Source: Erpobdella octoculata (lineage: Eukaryota > Annelida > Clitellata > Hirudinida > Erpobdellidae). From it: a DNA stretch of 64,000 nucleotides. The notes beneath the pieces were generated by a model. The model did not search any database, was not told where the DNA came from, and saw only the letters and a list, made by a program, of their open reading frames with translations. The stretch lies in the NCBI GenBank assembly GCA_963978895.1, contig OZ022238.1, forward strand, positions 40,926,134 to 40,990,133, given 5' to 3'. Both the position numbers and the translations under genes were made by a program. Below are positions 24,206-35,209 of the stretch, piece by piece; the first letter of the stretch is position 1; each line of letters begins with the position of its first letter.

Positions 24206-24546
24206 CTGTTTTTAAGTTTACTGGTATAGGCGAGTCTAATGTTTTTCTGACGTTTATTGGGTTTTGAGAAGTTGGGTTGCAAATCTGTACTGCCTCAACA
24301 TTTTAGCTTTCATTTTCATCGTTCTTTTTAATGATGTGTTTTTTTCCATGTCTGTCATAGTAACATTTTACTCCTGTCTGGTCAATAACATACTCTGACT
24401 TTTTGGAAGCAGATTTTTAATGATTTTTTTTTCGAAACAATGAGTTTCAGCTGAATTGAGCTCTGGTTTACATTGAAAAAAGCCAGTGTAAAAATATTTA
24501 GCAGGTCTGTATTTACGGGTTGAACGTACACGATACAAGATGCCAT
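24206..24546 (-). pseudogene. PIN gene fragment with the PIN domain deleted
   Basis: The first about 115 codons survive in part. The sequence jumps from the 3' spacer (GAATTGAC) straight to TGTTTTTAAG, inside the codons for NLKTV, removing about 600 bp with all catalytic motifs. The identical junction occurs at 33537-33541. Confidence 0.85.
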
Positions 24547-25090
24547 GTCAATCTGAAAAGTGTTAACAGAAAAAAGTGTATAGAAAGATACAGAGCACTT
24601 TCTTAGTCCAAATCGTTCAGGAGTGTATACGCCTCTGAGTCAAAATATCAAATGACAAAAACGAAAAAGTTACTCCTATTTATACCCATACGACAATGGC
24701 TTTGCGAGAAGATGATTGGCTATACGGCATTAGGTCCTATTTGATTGGATCTAGCAACTCAGTCCTTGCTACGATTGGTTGTTAAATTCTTTTATATAAA
24801 CACTTTTATTTGTATAGTTGTTTAAATATATAATTACAATTATTTATTTATTTATTGTGTTGTATATGAGTTTGTTGTTAACTTGCATTGTTCATCTATT
24901 ATTTTCCTGCTTCTTCTCTCTTTTTCTCCCGCGCGCTCTTTCGCGCCCGGTTGTTTTCCGTTCCCGCTTAGTTTTCATCACTTGTGTACGTTCGACTACT
25001 TTATTTTCACTTTGAATTGAAAATTGTCTGAGTTCAGAAATCGCAGGTGTTCACAAAAAAAGTTCTTATAGCATTAGCTAATTCTTATTT

Positions 25091-25943
25091 TTATACATTT
25101 AACGCTTTTAGAGAATTGAAAAACGTATTCGGTATTTCAGAACAGACACCTTTCACCAATGCTTTTTGACGCATTTCTTTGTCACCTGTCAGCAGGACAA
25201 GATACATTGTATCGGTCTCATTGTTTTTGAGAACTTCGCAGCATTTCACGATCACGTCATCATTACAACTTGAACCCCAACCGGAGTTGTCGTCATCATT
25301 AGTTTGTTCGGAAAACGATAAAAATATACCTTTAGCAATACAAAATGAAATAAGAGGATATTTCGATACAGGTTCACTTTTCAAAAAAGCACAAGCACGA
25401 GCTGCTTCAAGTTTCAAGTTTTCAATTTTTTCAGACGTTTCTCCAGGTTTGAGTTTTCGGCCATTGCACCACATATTTTAATTTTCCCTTTTTCATTATT
25501 TCTACAGACTCTGTCAAATAATCTAGCAGAGCATTTGTGTCGAGAACAACCGTTAAAGCGTATTTCTGTTGTGTATTTTAAATCAAGTTGTGTGCGTAAA
25601 CTGTTTTTAAGTTCACTGGTATAGGCGAGTCTAATGTTTTTCTGACGTTTATTGGGTTTTGAGAAGTTCGGTTGCAAATCTGTACTGCCTCAACATTTTT
25701 GCTTCCATTTTCTGCGTTCTTTTTAATGATGTGTTTTTTTCCATGTCTGTCATAGTAACATTTTACACCTGTCTGGTCAATAACATACTCTGACTTTTTG
25801 CAAGCAGATTTTAACTGATTTTCTTCGAAACAATGAGTTTCAGCTGAATTGAGCTCTGTTTTACATTGAAAAAAGCCAGTGTAAAAATATTCAGCAGGTC
25901 TGTGGATAAATACGGGTTGAACGTACACGATACAAGATGCCAT
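25091..25943 (-). pseudogene. PIN gene copy with stop and internal deletion
   Basis: The N-terminal 121 codons (25578-25943) end at a TAA replacing the Q after NLI. Farther on, about 40 bp that encode VTHELTNL are lost near 25470-25480, so the E166 motif is gone. The C-terminal frame with NDD and TGDK stays open. Confidence 0.88.
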
Positions 25944-26278
25944 GACAAGCTAAGAAGTGTTAACAGAAAAAAGTGTATAGAAAGTTACAGAGCACTTTCT
26001 TAGTCCAAATCGCTCAGAAATGTATACGCCTCTGAGTCAAAATATCAAATGACAAAAACGAAAAAGTTATTCCTATTTATACCCATACGACAATGGCTTT
26101 GCGAGAAGATGATTGGCTATACGGCATTTGGTCCTATTTGATTGGATCTAGCAACTCAGTCCTTGCTACGATTGGTTGTTAAATTCTTTTATATAAACAC
26201 TTTTATTTGTATGGTTGTTTAAATATATAATTACAATTATTTATTTATTTATTGTGTTGTATATGAGTGTGTGGTTAA

Positions 26279-28338
26279 TGTCAAGATAGACATGTTGTGT
26301 GTGTGATTGTTGTGTGTTGTGTGTGCGCTCGCTATTTGTAGCTTTGAATATGAGTATGAATGTTCACCTGTAGTTGTGGGAGTTGTGGTGTGTTAGTGGC
26401 TAGCGTGCTGTTTAGGAGAAAACTATGCGCAGGGAGTTCAGTTTTAGTTTAGTAGAGCTCGAGAGTCGTTGTCGCGAATTGCAGTGAATTGTCGAATTGG
26501 TGTGAATTAGTGAATTGCAGCGAATTGTCGAATTGGTGTGAATTAGTGAATTGTGTTGAATTGGCGAATTGAAGTGAAATCTTGTATTGAAGCGAACTTT
26601 CGGATTGAAGTTACATTCTCCGTTTAGTTTATTTTTTATTTAATAACTAGCAGTGCCCGTAGCGGCTTCGCTCGCATGAAATTAGAGAGTTTGAACCGTG
26701 CATCCATAGTAGAGATCATTTTTTTAGGTCTCGGCTCGGCCCGTCGACAAATTAGCCCAGCCCGTTTTAAAAACCCAAACTCCTGGCCCGGCACAGCCTG
26801 TCCGAATTAGGCCCGGCACATTTTTACAGGCCTAGAAGTTCTATATACTTGATGAAAAACTTCGGCCCGTCCCACCTTGACCTCAGGTTTGGCCCGGCCA
26901 AACTGAAGACCCTAAAATCACTAAAATATCTATATACTTGGTGAAAAACCTCGGCCCGTCCCACTTTGATTTAAGGTTTGGCCTGGCCCGTGTGAAGACT
27001 CTAAAATAACGGCTTGGCCCGGCCGATGATAAACTGGACTTAGCTACTTTTAACCGGCACAAAACTTCAAAATACTAATTTTTACATTTGTAGCACTTAC
27101 AGTTTGTGAGTAGCAGTTATATGGAAATCAAATAACCCTTATTTCCACCCCACATTTGAGGTCCTGGAAACCAAATTTTCAAAAAATGCTGAAACACGTA
27201 TTTCATTATTTTTGGAGTCGAAACTAAATACTAATTTTTACTTCTGTAGCATTAACAGTTTTTGAGTAGCAGCTACTTTAAAAACCAAATAACCCAAAAA
27301 ATGATGAAACACGTATATCTTTTTTTTTGAGTAGATACTAAGTATTAATTTTTACATCTGTGGCAATTACAGTTGTTGAGTAGCAGTTACTTTAAAAACC
27401 AAATAACCCTATTTTCCACCCCACATTTGAAGTCCTGGAAACCAAATTTTCAAAAAATTGTGAAACCTGTATATCATTATTTTTAGAGTAGAAACTCAAT
27501 ACTAATTTTTACTTTTGTAGCATTAACAGTTTTTGAGTAGAAGCTACTTTAAAAACCAAATAAATAACCCAATTTTCCAACCCACATTTGAGGTCCGGGA
27601 AACCAAATTTGTAAAAAATGGTGAAACACGTATATCTTTATTTTTAGAAAAGAAACTAAATAATAATTTTTACATCTGTGGTATTTACTGTTTTTGAGTA
27701 GCAGTTACTATAAAAGACAATTAGCCCTATTTTCCACCCCACATTTGAAGTCCTGGAAACCAAATTTTCAAAAAATGCTAAAACACGTATTTTATTATTT
27801 TTGGAGTAGAAACTAAATACTAATTTTTACTCCTGTAGCATTAACAGTTTTTGAGTGGAAACTACTTTAAAAACCAAATAACCTAATTTTCCAACCCACA
27901 TTTGAGGTCCGGGAAACCGAATTTTCAAAAAATGGTGAAACACGTATCTTTTTATTTTTTAAAAAGAATCTATATACCAAATTTCAAAATCTTCTCATTT
28001 TTGGTTTTCGAGATATACATTGTTTTAGAAAAAAGTTTGTTTTCCAGTTTTTTCCCCTCAGGAGCAAAATTTTCAAAAATCCTTTCTTAGCGGATGTTTA
28101 CGCTATAAAAGTAATATAAGTTCCAAATTTCACGTTCCTAGGATGAGGCGTTTGAGCTCGGCGTTGATTATCAGTCAGTCAGTCAGTCAGTCAGTCAGTC
28201 AGTCAGTCAGTCAGTCAGTCAGTCAGTCAGTCAGTCAGTCAGTCAGTCAGGACATGTTCTTTTATATATATAGATAAAGAAGTTAATAATTAAGTCAAAG
28301 TTGGAGTTTTGTTGTTCAGCGGTTTGCCCAAGTTGACA
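26279..28338 (+). repeat. 5' LTR, split by a Helitron
   Basis: It matches the 3' LTR at 32942-33394 except for a few short indels and the inserted Helitron 26647-28274. The 3' LTR has one extra copy of the GAATTGTCGAATTGG-type internal repeat. Both have a series of GAATTG repeats in the middle. Confidence 0.92.
26647..28274 (-). mobile_element. Helitron family B, complete, inside the 5' LTR
   Basis: On the minus strand it begins TCTATATATATAAAAGAACA, followed by a CTGA tetranucleotide tract (28170-28250). Several 150-bp internal repeats and GGCCCG-rich repeats come next. It ends GCCGCTACGGGCACTGCTAG at 26647. The 3' LTR preserves the empty site TTTAATAATAAAGAAG, which shows insertion between A and T without duplication. 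No coding capacity. Confidence 0.92.
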
Positions 28339-28341
28339 TTT

Positions 28342-28359
28342 TGGCGACCCCGACGAGAC
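28342..28359 (+). other. Primer-binding site of the LTR retrotransposon
   Basis: TGGCGACCCCGACGAGAC begins three bases after the end of the 5' LTR. The TGG start fits the complement of a tRNA CCA end. I cannot say which tRNA. Confidence 0.65.
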
Positions 28360-28450
28360 TTGAAAAATAATTTGTCGACGTGGGCAAATAAAGAAGCTGT
28401 AACGTTTGTTTTGAAGTTGTTTTGCGGAGTTTTCTGTTAGAAGTTTTGTC

Positions 28451-29671
28451 ATGACCAGTATTCAAAAACTGAAAGAACTTGGAGAAAGTCTGGGGTATAA
28501 AGATACCGAACTGCAGTTGTTTGTTAAAGAGCAACAGGCAGAAGAGAGGACACAAAGAAATTTAGACATAGAGGCACAGCTGCAAGCGGATAAGATTAAA
28601 ATGGAACTTGAAAGGATGACAATAACCAGGCTCGAGTTGGAAATCAAGAAAAACAGCCTCAACCAGACAAGTTCCGTCGGTCTAACTCATGTGGCATTAG
28701 GACCCAAGTTACCATGTTTTGAGGATGAGAAAGATGACATGGACGCGTATTTGTCTCGATTTGAAAGAGTGGCTGAAATTCAATCCTGGAGAAAATCAGA
28801 ATGGGCTATATTTTTGTCATCCCTGCTGAAAGGAAAGGCTTTGGAAGTTTATTCCAGGTTGCCGTCTGACCAGGCTGGAAATTATGACGTTTTGAAAAAA
28901 GCTCTGTTTCGACGCTATGAATTAACAGAAGATGGATTCATAAAAAAATTCAGAACTGCTAGACCTGAAAAGAACGAGGCTCCCGACTCTTTTTTAGTTC
29001 GTTTGCAAAGCTACTTGCAGCGGTGGGTTGAGCTGTCAGAAACTGAAGAAAGCTACGAGGGGTTGTCAATGCTTCTGGTGATGGAGCAATATGTGAATGG
29101 CTGCTCCAAAGAAATGGCCTTGTTTCTGAAAGAACGCGCTCCACGAAATCTTCAGGAAATGAGTGATTTTGCAAGACAGTATTTGGATGCGCACGGAGAA
29201 GAAAGTCTTTCTGAAGTCAGCGAACAAAGTTCCAAGAAATCAAAAAACTGTTTCAACTGTGGGCGGGTCGGACATTTTGCGGCAGAGTGCAGAGGCAGTG
29301 GCGGTTCTTCGAAGTCGACGACAATTTCAAATAGAGTCCAAGACAAGACAAGTAGAAGCGGATGTTGGAACTGCGGCAAATTTGGTCACGTGTCAAGAAA
29401 CTGCTTCCAGATAACAAAAACTGCTGCATTGGTTACTGGTGGTAGGATGGGAAAAACGGTTCCGTGGTGGGTACAAAACGACAATTTCGTAACGACGCCA
29501 GTTCAACACCTGCTATTCAAGGATGCAATGGAAAACACGGAGCCGAATGTAAGATGTCATGCGGATGTCAATTTCCCGTTATCGTGGACGCATTTTGCTC
29601 GTCAACAAATTGTCAAGTCGAAATGCCTGTCGTGCAAGGATATTTCAATAAAAGAAAAGTATCCGTCCTGA
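28451..29671 (+). CDS. Gag of the LTR retrotransposon, 406 codons
   Basis: The structural protein of the retrotransposon particle. The N-terminal third is charged and predicted helical (residues 1-75). A retrotransposon-gag capsid region follows at about 80-240, and then two CCHC zinc knuckles: CFNCGRVGHFAAEC from residue 267 and CWNCGKFGHVSRNC from residue 305. The ATG at 28451 is 112 bp after the LTR. The frame is intact. Inside it, GGGAAAA at 29449-29455 is read as G GGA AAA, and the pol frame opens at 29446. Ribosomes may therefore shift by -1 here, and the remaining 72 gag codons would be used only without the shift. Confidence 0.9.
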   Translation: MTSIQKLKELGESLGYKDTELQLFVKEQQAEERTQRNLDIEAQLQADKIKMELERMTITRLELEIKKNSLNQTSSVGLTHVALGPKLPCFEDEKDDMDAYLSRFERVAEIQSWRKSEWAIFLSSLLKGKALEVYSRLPSDQAGNYDVLKKALFRRYELTEDGFIKKFRTARPEKNEAPDSFLVRLQSYLQRWVELSETEESYEGLSMLLVMEQYVNGCSKEMALFLKERAPRNLQEMSDFARQYLDAHGEESLSEVSEQSSKKSKNCFNCGRVGHFAAECRGSGGSSKSTTISNRVQDKTSRSGCWNCGKFGHVSRNCFQITKTAALVTGGRMGKTVPWWVQNDNFVTTPVQHLLFKDAMENTEPNVRCHADVNFPLSWTHFARQQIVKSKCLSCKDISIKEKYPS

Positions 29672-32600
29672 GAGACACAGGCTGTTCCACTGTGGTTGTT
29701 CGCCGTTCGCTTGTCCAGAGCCATCAAATGATTGGCTCGGATCAACGCTGCGTATTGATTGACGGTACCGTGCGAATTTTTCCGGTATCTGAAATCGACA
29801 TCGAGACTCCATTTTACACGGGATCGGTAAAAGCCCTATGCATGAAAAGACCTTTGTATGATCTTGTCATAGGAAATGTTGTCGGCGCAAAAAGTGCAAA
29901 AAGTGTCAGTGACTTAGGTGACTTCAGAGAAACTGAAGAAGCAGCAGCAATAACTAGAAGTCAAAAGCAAAGGTCTACAATCAGGCCGTTAACCGTGGTA
30001 AAGTCTACAATCAACGACATTAGTGTTGAAAGCTTGAAGAAATTGCAGCAAGATGACGAAAGCTTGCAAAGATTCTTAAAGAAACAGCCACAAACAACTG
30101 ATGAAAACAAGTTGATGTTTGTCAAGGAAAGAAATATATGGTACAGAAATACGGTGATTAAGAATCGTGATGTCAAGCAACTCCTGGTACCACAAGAGCT
30201 GAGAAATGATGTTTTGAAAATAGCCCATGAAGGTATCATGAGTTGACATCAGGCAGTCAAACGGACGGTTGAAAGAATTCTCTCCGCATTTTGGTGGCCA
30301 GGAATTCATGCGGACGCAACAAGTTATTGTCGTTCCTGTGATATATGCCAACGTACAACACCAAAAGGAAGAATAAGTAAAGTTCCGTTAGAAGAGGTTC
30401 CAATTATTCAAACTCCTTTCCAAAGAATCGCAGTTGATCTTGTGGGACCAATGTCTCCGGTAACGGACAGAGGTTATCGTTACGTTTTAACGGCAATTGA
30501 TTATGCCACCAGGTATCCAGAGGCAGAGGTGTTGAAAAACGTTGAAACTGAAACAGTTGCTGAGGCTTTAGTTACAATTTTTTCTCGAGTTGGTGTGCCA
30601 TCAGAAGTTCTCAGTGACCAAGGAGGACAATTTCTGGGAAATGTGATGAAAGAAGTGAGTCGGTTGCTATCGATTCGACAACTAGTAACAACTCCTTATC
30701 ATCCTCAATGCAACGGTTTGGTTGAAAGGTTTAATGGTACTCTGAAATCGATGTTGAAAAAAATAGCAGCTGAAAGACCGAGAGATTGGGACCGCTACAT
30801 CCCAGCTTTGTTATTTGCTTACCGAGAAGTTCCCCAAAAAAGTCTTGGGTTTTCACCGTTTGAAATGCTGTACGGAAGGACAGTGCGAGGACCAATGCAA
30901 ATCTTAAAAGAATTGTGGACCAAGGAGTTTGTATCAGATGAAATAAAATCTACGTATCAATATGTTCTAGATTTAAAAGAAAGGCTACAGGAAACGTGTA
31001 AACTGGCATACCAGAGTTTGAAAGAATCTCGAATTATTCAGAAAAAGTACTTTGACGCCAAAGCACGAAATCGAGTTTTTGCACCAGGAGAAAAGGTTCT
31101 TCTACTGTTGCCAACAGAGAACAGTAAACTTCTGATGCATTGGCAGGGTCCTTATGAAGTACTAGAGAGATGCGGATCCTGCGATTATCGAGTTCAGCTG
31201 CCAACACGTTCCAGATTGTTTCATGCTAACATGCTTAAAAAATACTGGGACAGAAAAATTGAGAACTCGGGAAACGAAAAAACATCTCAAGTTTCCACGC
31301 TTCTTTCTTCGGGTGGAACTACTGAAATTATTGGAGCAGTTATTTTGGAACCGATGGATGACGCAGATGACGAGGTACCACCGTTGGAAACCATATCCCC
31401 GCAACAAAATGAAACATTCAAAGACGTTAAGATTAATTTAAAATTGGCACCAAATCAGCATTTACAAGTTTTAGAGTTATTAAAAGAGTACCAAGATATA
31501 TTCACGGATGTGCCGAAAATCTGTAACCTTGGACAACATGAAATAAATTTGGTTTCTGATGATCCGATAGTTGGGAAAGGTTACCTAGTTCCTCATGCGA
31601 TGAAACCCACGTTGGAAGCTGAATTGAATTTGATGCTTCGAATGAATATTATCGAGCCATCAACAGCAGCATATTCATCACCGGTGGTGTTGGTCAAGAA
31701 GTCGGATGGAAATACAAGAGTCTGCATCGACTACAGAAAATTGAACCGTATAACAGTTTTCGATCCAGAGCCGATGCCACATGTTGATGGTATCATTGCA
31801 AAATTGGCAGGAGACAGATTTTTCTCAAAATTTGACTTTTGTAGAGGATTTTGGCAGATTCCAATGCGAGATGAGGACAAAGATCTTACAACATTCGTGT
31901 GTCACAAAGGGTTGTTCAGATTCAGAGTCATGCCATTTGGTCTGGTTAACGCTCCGGCGACATTTACAAGAATCATGAGAAAACTGGTACAAGGCATTGA
32001 ATCTTTGGACAATTATCTTGACGACGTCTTAGCTCATACGAAGGTTTGGTAATCTCATTTACACTCTTTAAAAGCATTTTTCGATCGAGTGAGAAAAGCG
32101 AATTTAGCACTGAGGCCGTCAAAGTGTGTTGTCGGCGAATTTGATGTTACGTTTTTGGGATTCCGGATTGGGGAAGGCATGTTGAAGCCACGAGCCGAGA
32201 TTGTGTCAAGAATTCTGGATGCGCCGAGACCGACAACAAAAAAACAAGTTCGAGCATTTGTTGGCCTGATAAGTTTTTATAGAAATTTTGTGCCTAACTT
32301 TGCAGCTCTTGCTTCCCCACTCACGGATTTAACAAAAAATGGTGCTAAAACTGATATCGAGTGGGACGAGCCACAGGAGAAAGCATTTTTTGCCTTGAAG
32401 ATGTGCATAGCAAATCCACCTGTATTGAAACTGCCTGATGTTAACAAGACGTTCATTCTACAAACTGATGCTTCAAATGTTGGGATTGGTGCGATAATGC
32501 TTCAAGAAGGAGAATATGGGATCAAACATCCGGTAGCTTTTGCGAGTCGGAAACTTTTACCAAGAGAGATTAATTATTCAACTATCGAGAAAGAATGTTT

Positions 32601-32865
32601 AGCAATTGTTTTGCAATTGTTTAGCAATTATTCAACTATCGAGAAAGAATGTTTAGCAATTGGGAAATTCCAAGAGTATCTTTATGGTTCGGAGTTTATT
32701 TTAGAAACTGATCACCAGCCACTACAGTATCTGGGTGCTGCACAATACCAGAATGGAAGGCTCATGAGGTGGGCACTAGCATTGCAACCTTATCGATATG
32801 TCTTGAGAGCCATAAGAGGTAAAGACAACGTTGGAGCAGATTTCCTGAGTCGACATCCGTGTTAA
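29446..32865 (+). pseudogene. Pol of the LTR retrotransposon (PR-IN-RT-RNase H), two stops
   Basis: One frame, -1 relative to gag, with no ATG of its own at the start. Protease carries LRDTGCSTVVV (D at 29674). The integrase zinc finger begins HEGIMS and is broken by TGA at 30244-30246 where the family usually has G. It continues to the CRSCDIC cysteines (about 30330). The integrase core has AIDYATRYPEAEV, LSDQGGQF and LVERFNGTL (DDE residues), then a GPYEVL motif (31149). RT follows, with CIDYRKLN, KFDFCRGFWQIPM, MPFGLVNAPATF and YLDD (32017). TAA at 32050-32052 interrupts after HTKVW. RNase H has QTDAS, KECLAI, ETDHQPLQYL and GADFLSRH. A 54-bp in-frame duplication (32572 and 32626) lies in RNase H. 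Confidence 0.92.
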
Positions 32866-32925
32866 CCGATGGAAGCCGAAAATGAATTTCCAGAATTAGA
32901 AGAAAAAAAATTATATTTTTTGTCT

Positions 32926-32941
32926 GGAGGAAGGGACGGAA
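32926..32941 (+). other. Polypurine tract of the LTR retrotransposon
   Basis: GGAGGAAGGGACGGAA directly precedes the 3' LTR. It is the expected primer for plus-strand synthesis. Confidence 0.75.
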
Positions 32942-33394
32942 TGTCAAGATAGACATGTTGTGTGTTGTGTGTGCGCTCGCTATTTGTAGCTTTGAATATG
33001 AGTATGAATGTTCACCTGTAGTTGTGGGAGTTGTGGTGTGTTAGTGGCTAGCGTGCTGTTTAGGAAAAAACTATGCGCAGGGAGTTCAGTTTTAGTTTAG
33101 TAGAGCTCGAGAGTCGTTGTCGCGAATTGCAGTGAATTGTCGAATTGGTCTGAATTAGTGAATTGCAGTGAATTGTCGAATTGGTGTGAATTAGTGAATT
33201 GCAGCGAATTGTCGAATTGGTGTGAATTAGTGAATTGTGTTGAATTGGCGAATTGAAGTGAAATCTTGTATTGAAGCGAACTTTCAGATTGAAGTTACAT
33301 TTTCCGTTTAGTTTATTTTTTATTTAATAATAAAGAAGTTAATAATTAAGTCAAAGTTGGAGTTTTGTTGTTCAGCGGTTCGCCCAAATTGACA
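32942..33394 (+). repeat. 3' LTR
   Basis: 453 bp, beginning TGTCAAG and ending TTGACA, followed by the GTTAA target duplication and normal unit sequence. It keeps the empty Helitron site that is occupied in the 5' LTR. Confidence 0.93.
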
Positions 33395-33537
33395 GTTAAC
33401 TTGCATTGTTCATCTATTATTTTCCTGCTTCTTCTCTCTTTTTCTCCCGGGCGCTCTTTCGCGCCCGGTTGTTTTCCGTTCCCGCTTAGTTTTCATCACT
33501 TGTATACGTTCGACTTTTTTATTTTCACTTTGAATTG

Positions 33538-33881
33538 ACTGTTTTTAAGTTTACTGGTATAGGCGAGTCTAATGTTTTTCTGACGTTTATTGGGTTTTGA
33601 GAAGTTGGGTTGCAAATCTGTACTGCCTCAACATTTTAGCTTTCATTTTCTGCGTTCTTTTTAATGATGTGTTTTTTTCCATGTCTGTCATAGTAACATT
33701 TTACTCCTGTCTGGTCAATAACATACTCTGACTTTTTGCAAGCAAATTTTTAATGATTTTTTTCGAAACAATGAGTTTCAGCTGAATTGAGCTCTGTTTT
33801 ACATTGAAAAAAGCCAGTGTAAAAATATTTAGCAGGTCTGTGGATAAATACGGGTTGAACGTACACGATACAAGATCCCAT
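33538..33881 (-). pseudogene. PIN gene fragment with the PIN domain deleted
   Basis: It has the same GAATTGAC to TGTTTTTAAG junction as the fragment at 24206-24546. Only the N-terminal part remains, with an altered second codon (GGA for GCA) and a frameshift near 33760. Its promoter is cut off at 34003 by Helitron sequence. Confidence 0.85.
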
Positions 33882-34003
33882 GACAAGATAAAAAGTGTTA
33901 ACAGAAAAAAGTGTATAGAGAGATACAGAGCACTTTCTTAGTCCAAATCGCTCAGGAGTGTATACGCCTCTGAGTCAAAACATCAAATGACAAAAACGAA
34001 AAA

Positions 34004-34990
34004 GGGTGGAAAATAAGGTTATTTGGTTTTTAAAGTAACTGCTGCTCAAAAACTGTAAATACCACAGATGTAAAAATTATTATTTAGTTTCTATTTTAAA
34101 AATAAAGATATACGTATTTTCCCATTTTTTTAACCTTTGGTTTCCAGGACTTCAAATGTGGGGTGGAAAATAAGGTTATTTGGTTTTTAATGTAACTGCT
34201 ACTCAAAAATTCTAGATGCTACAGGAGTAAAAATTAGTATTTGGTTTCTACTCCAAAAATAATGATATACGTGTTTTACCATTTTTTGAAAATTTGGTTT
34301 CCAGGAGTTCAAATATGGGGTGGAAAATAGGGTTACTTGGTTTTTAAAGTAAATACTACTCAAAAACCGTAAATGATACAAAAGTAAAATTAGTATTTAG
34401 TTTCTACTCTAAAAATAACGATACACGTGTTTCACCATTTTTTGAAAATTTGGTTTCCAGGACCTCAAATCTGAAGTGGAAAAAGGGTTATTTGATTTTA
34501 AAATAACTGCTACTCAAAAACTGTAAGTGCTACAGATGTGAAAATCAGTATTTTGAGGTTTTGTGCCGGTTGAAAGTAGATGAGTTCAGTTTATCACCGG
34601 ACGGACGGGCCAAGCCGTTATTTTAGGGTCTTCATACAGCCCTGCCCAAACCTTAAATCAAGGTGGGACGGGCCGAGATTTTTAACCAAGTATATAGACA
34701 TCTTAGTGATTTTAGGGTGTTCAGACGGGCCGGGCTAAACCTGAAGTCAAGGTGGGACGGGCCAAAGTTTTTTATCAAGTATATAGAACTTCTCGGCCTG
34801 TAAAAACGGGCCGGGCCCATATTAGATGGGCCGTGCCGGGGCAGGAATTTCGGTTTTTGAAACGGGTTGGGCCAAGTTGTCGACGGGCCGAGCCGAGACC
34901 TAAAAAATTGATCCGTGCAATACACTACTATGTATGCACGATTTAAATTCTCTAATTTCATGCGAGCGAAGCCGCTACGGGCACTGCTAG
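34004..34990 (+). mobile_element. Helitron family B, 5' truncated
   Basis: It starts abruptly with an internal 150-bp repeat (GGTGGAAAATAAGG), joined to the unit at ACGAAAAAG, and ends GGGCACTGCTAG. The right flank TTCTTTTATA is the same target position used by the elements ending at 41992 and 44946. About 110 bp of unit promoter and the element's 5' end were lost in one deletion. Confidence 0.85.
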
Positions 34991-35209
34991 TTCTTTTATA
35001 TAAACACTTTTATTTGTATGGTTGTTTAAATATATAATTACAATTATTTATTTATTTATTGTGTTGTATATAAGTTTGTTGTTAACTTGCATTGTTCATC
35101 TATTATTTTCCTGCTTCTTCTCTCTTTTTCTCCTGCGCGCTCTTTCGCGCCCGGTTGTCTTTCGTTCCCGCTTAGTTCTAATAGCATTAACTATTTCTAT
35201 TTCTTATTT

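Larger units (their letters stand above)
26279..33394 (+). mobile_element. Ty3/gypsy-type LTR retrotransposon with IN before RT (Gmr1-like order)
   Basis: The LTRs begin TGTCAAGATAG and end TTGACA. They lie at 26279-28338 (with a Helitron inside; 432 bp without it) and 32942-33394 (453 bp). A 5-bp target duplication GTTAA flanks the element (26274-26278 and 33395-33399). A primer-binding site beginning TGGCGACCCCGACGAG follows the 5' LTR at 28342, and a purine tract lies at 32926-32941. The domain order is gag, protease, integrase, reverse transcriptase, RNase H. Two nonsense codons in pol make this copy inactive. Unit sequence flanks both sides. Confidence 0.93.

Noticed and set aside
28170..28250. 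TCAG repeat as a possible CRISPR-like or regulatory array
   Set aside because: A plain tetranucleotide microsatellite within the 5' end of Helitron family B, without spacers.
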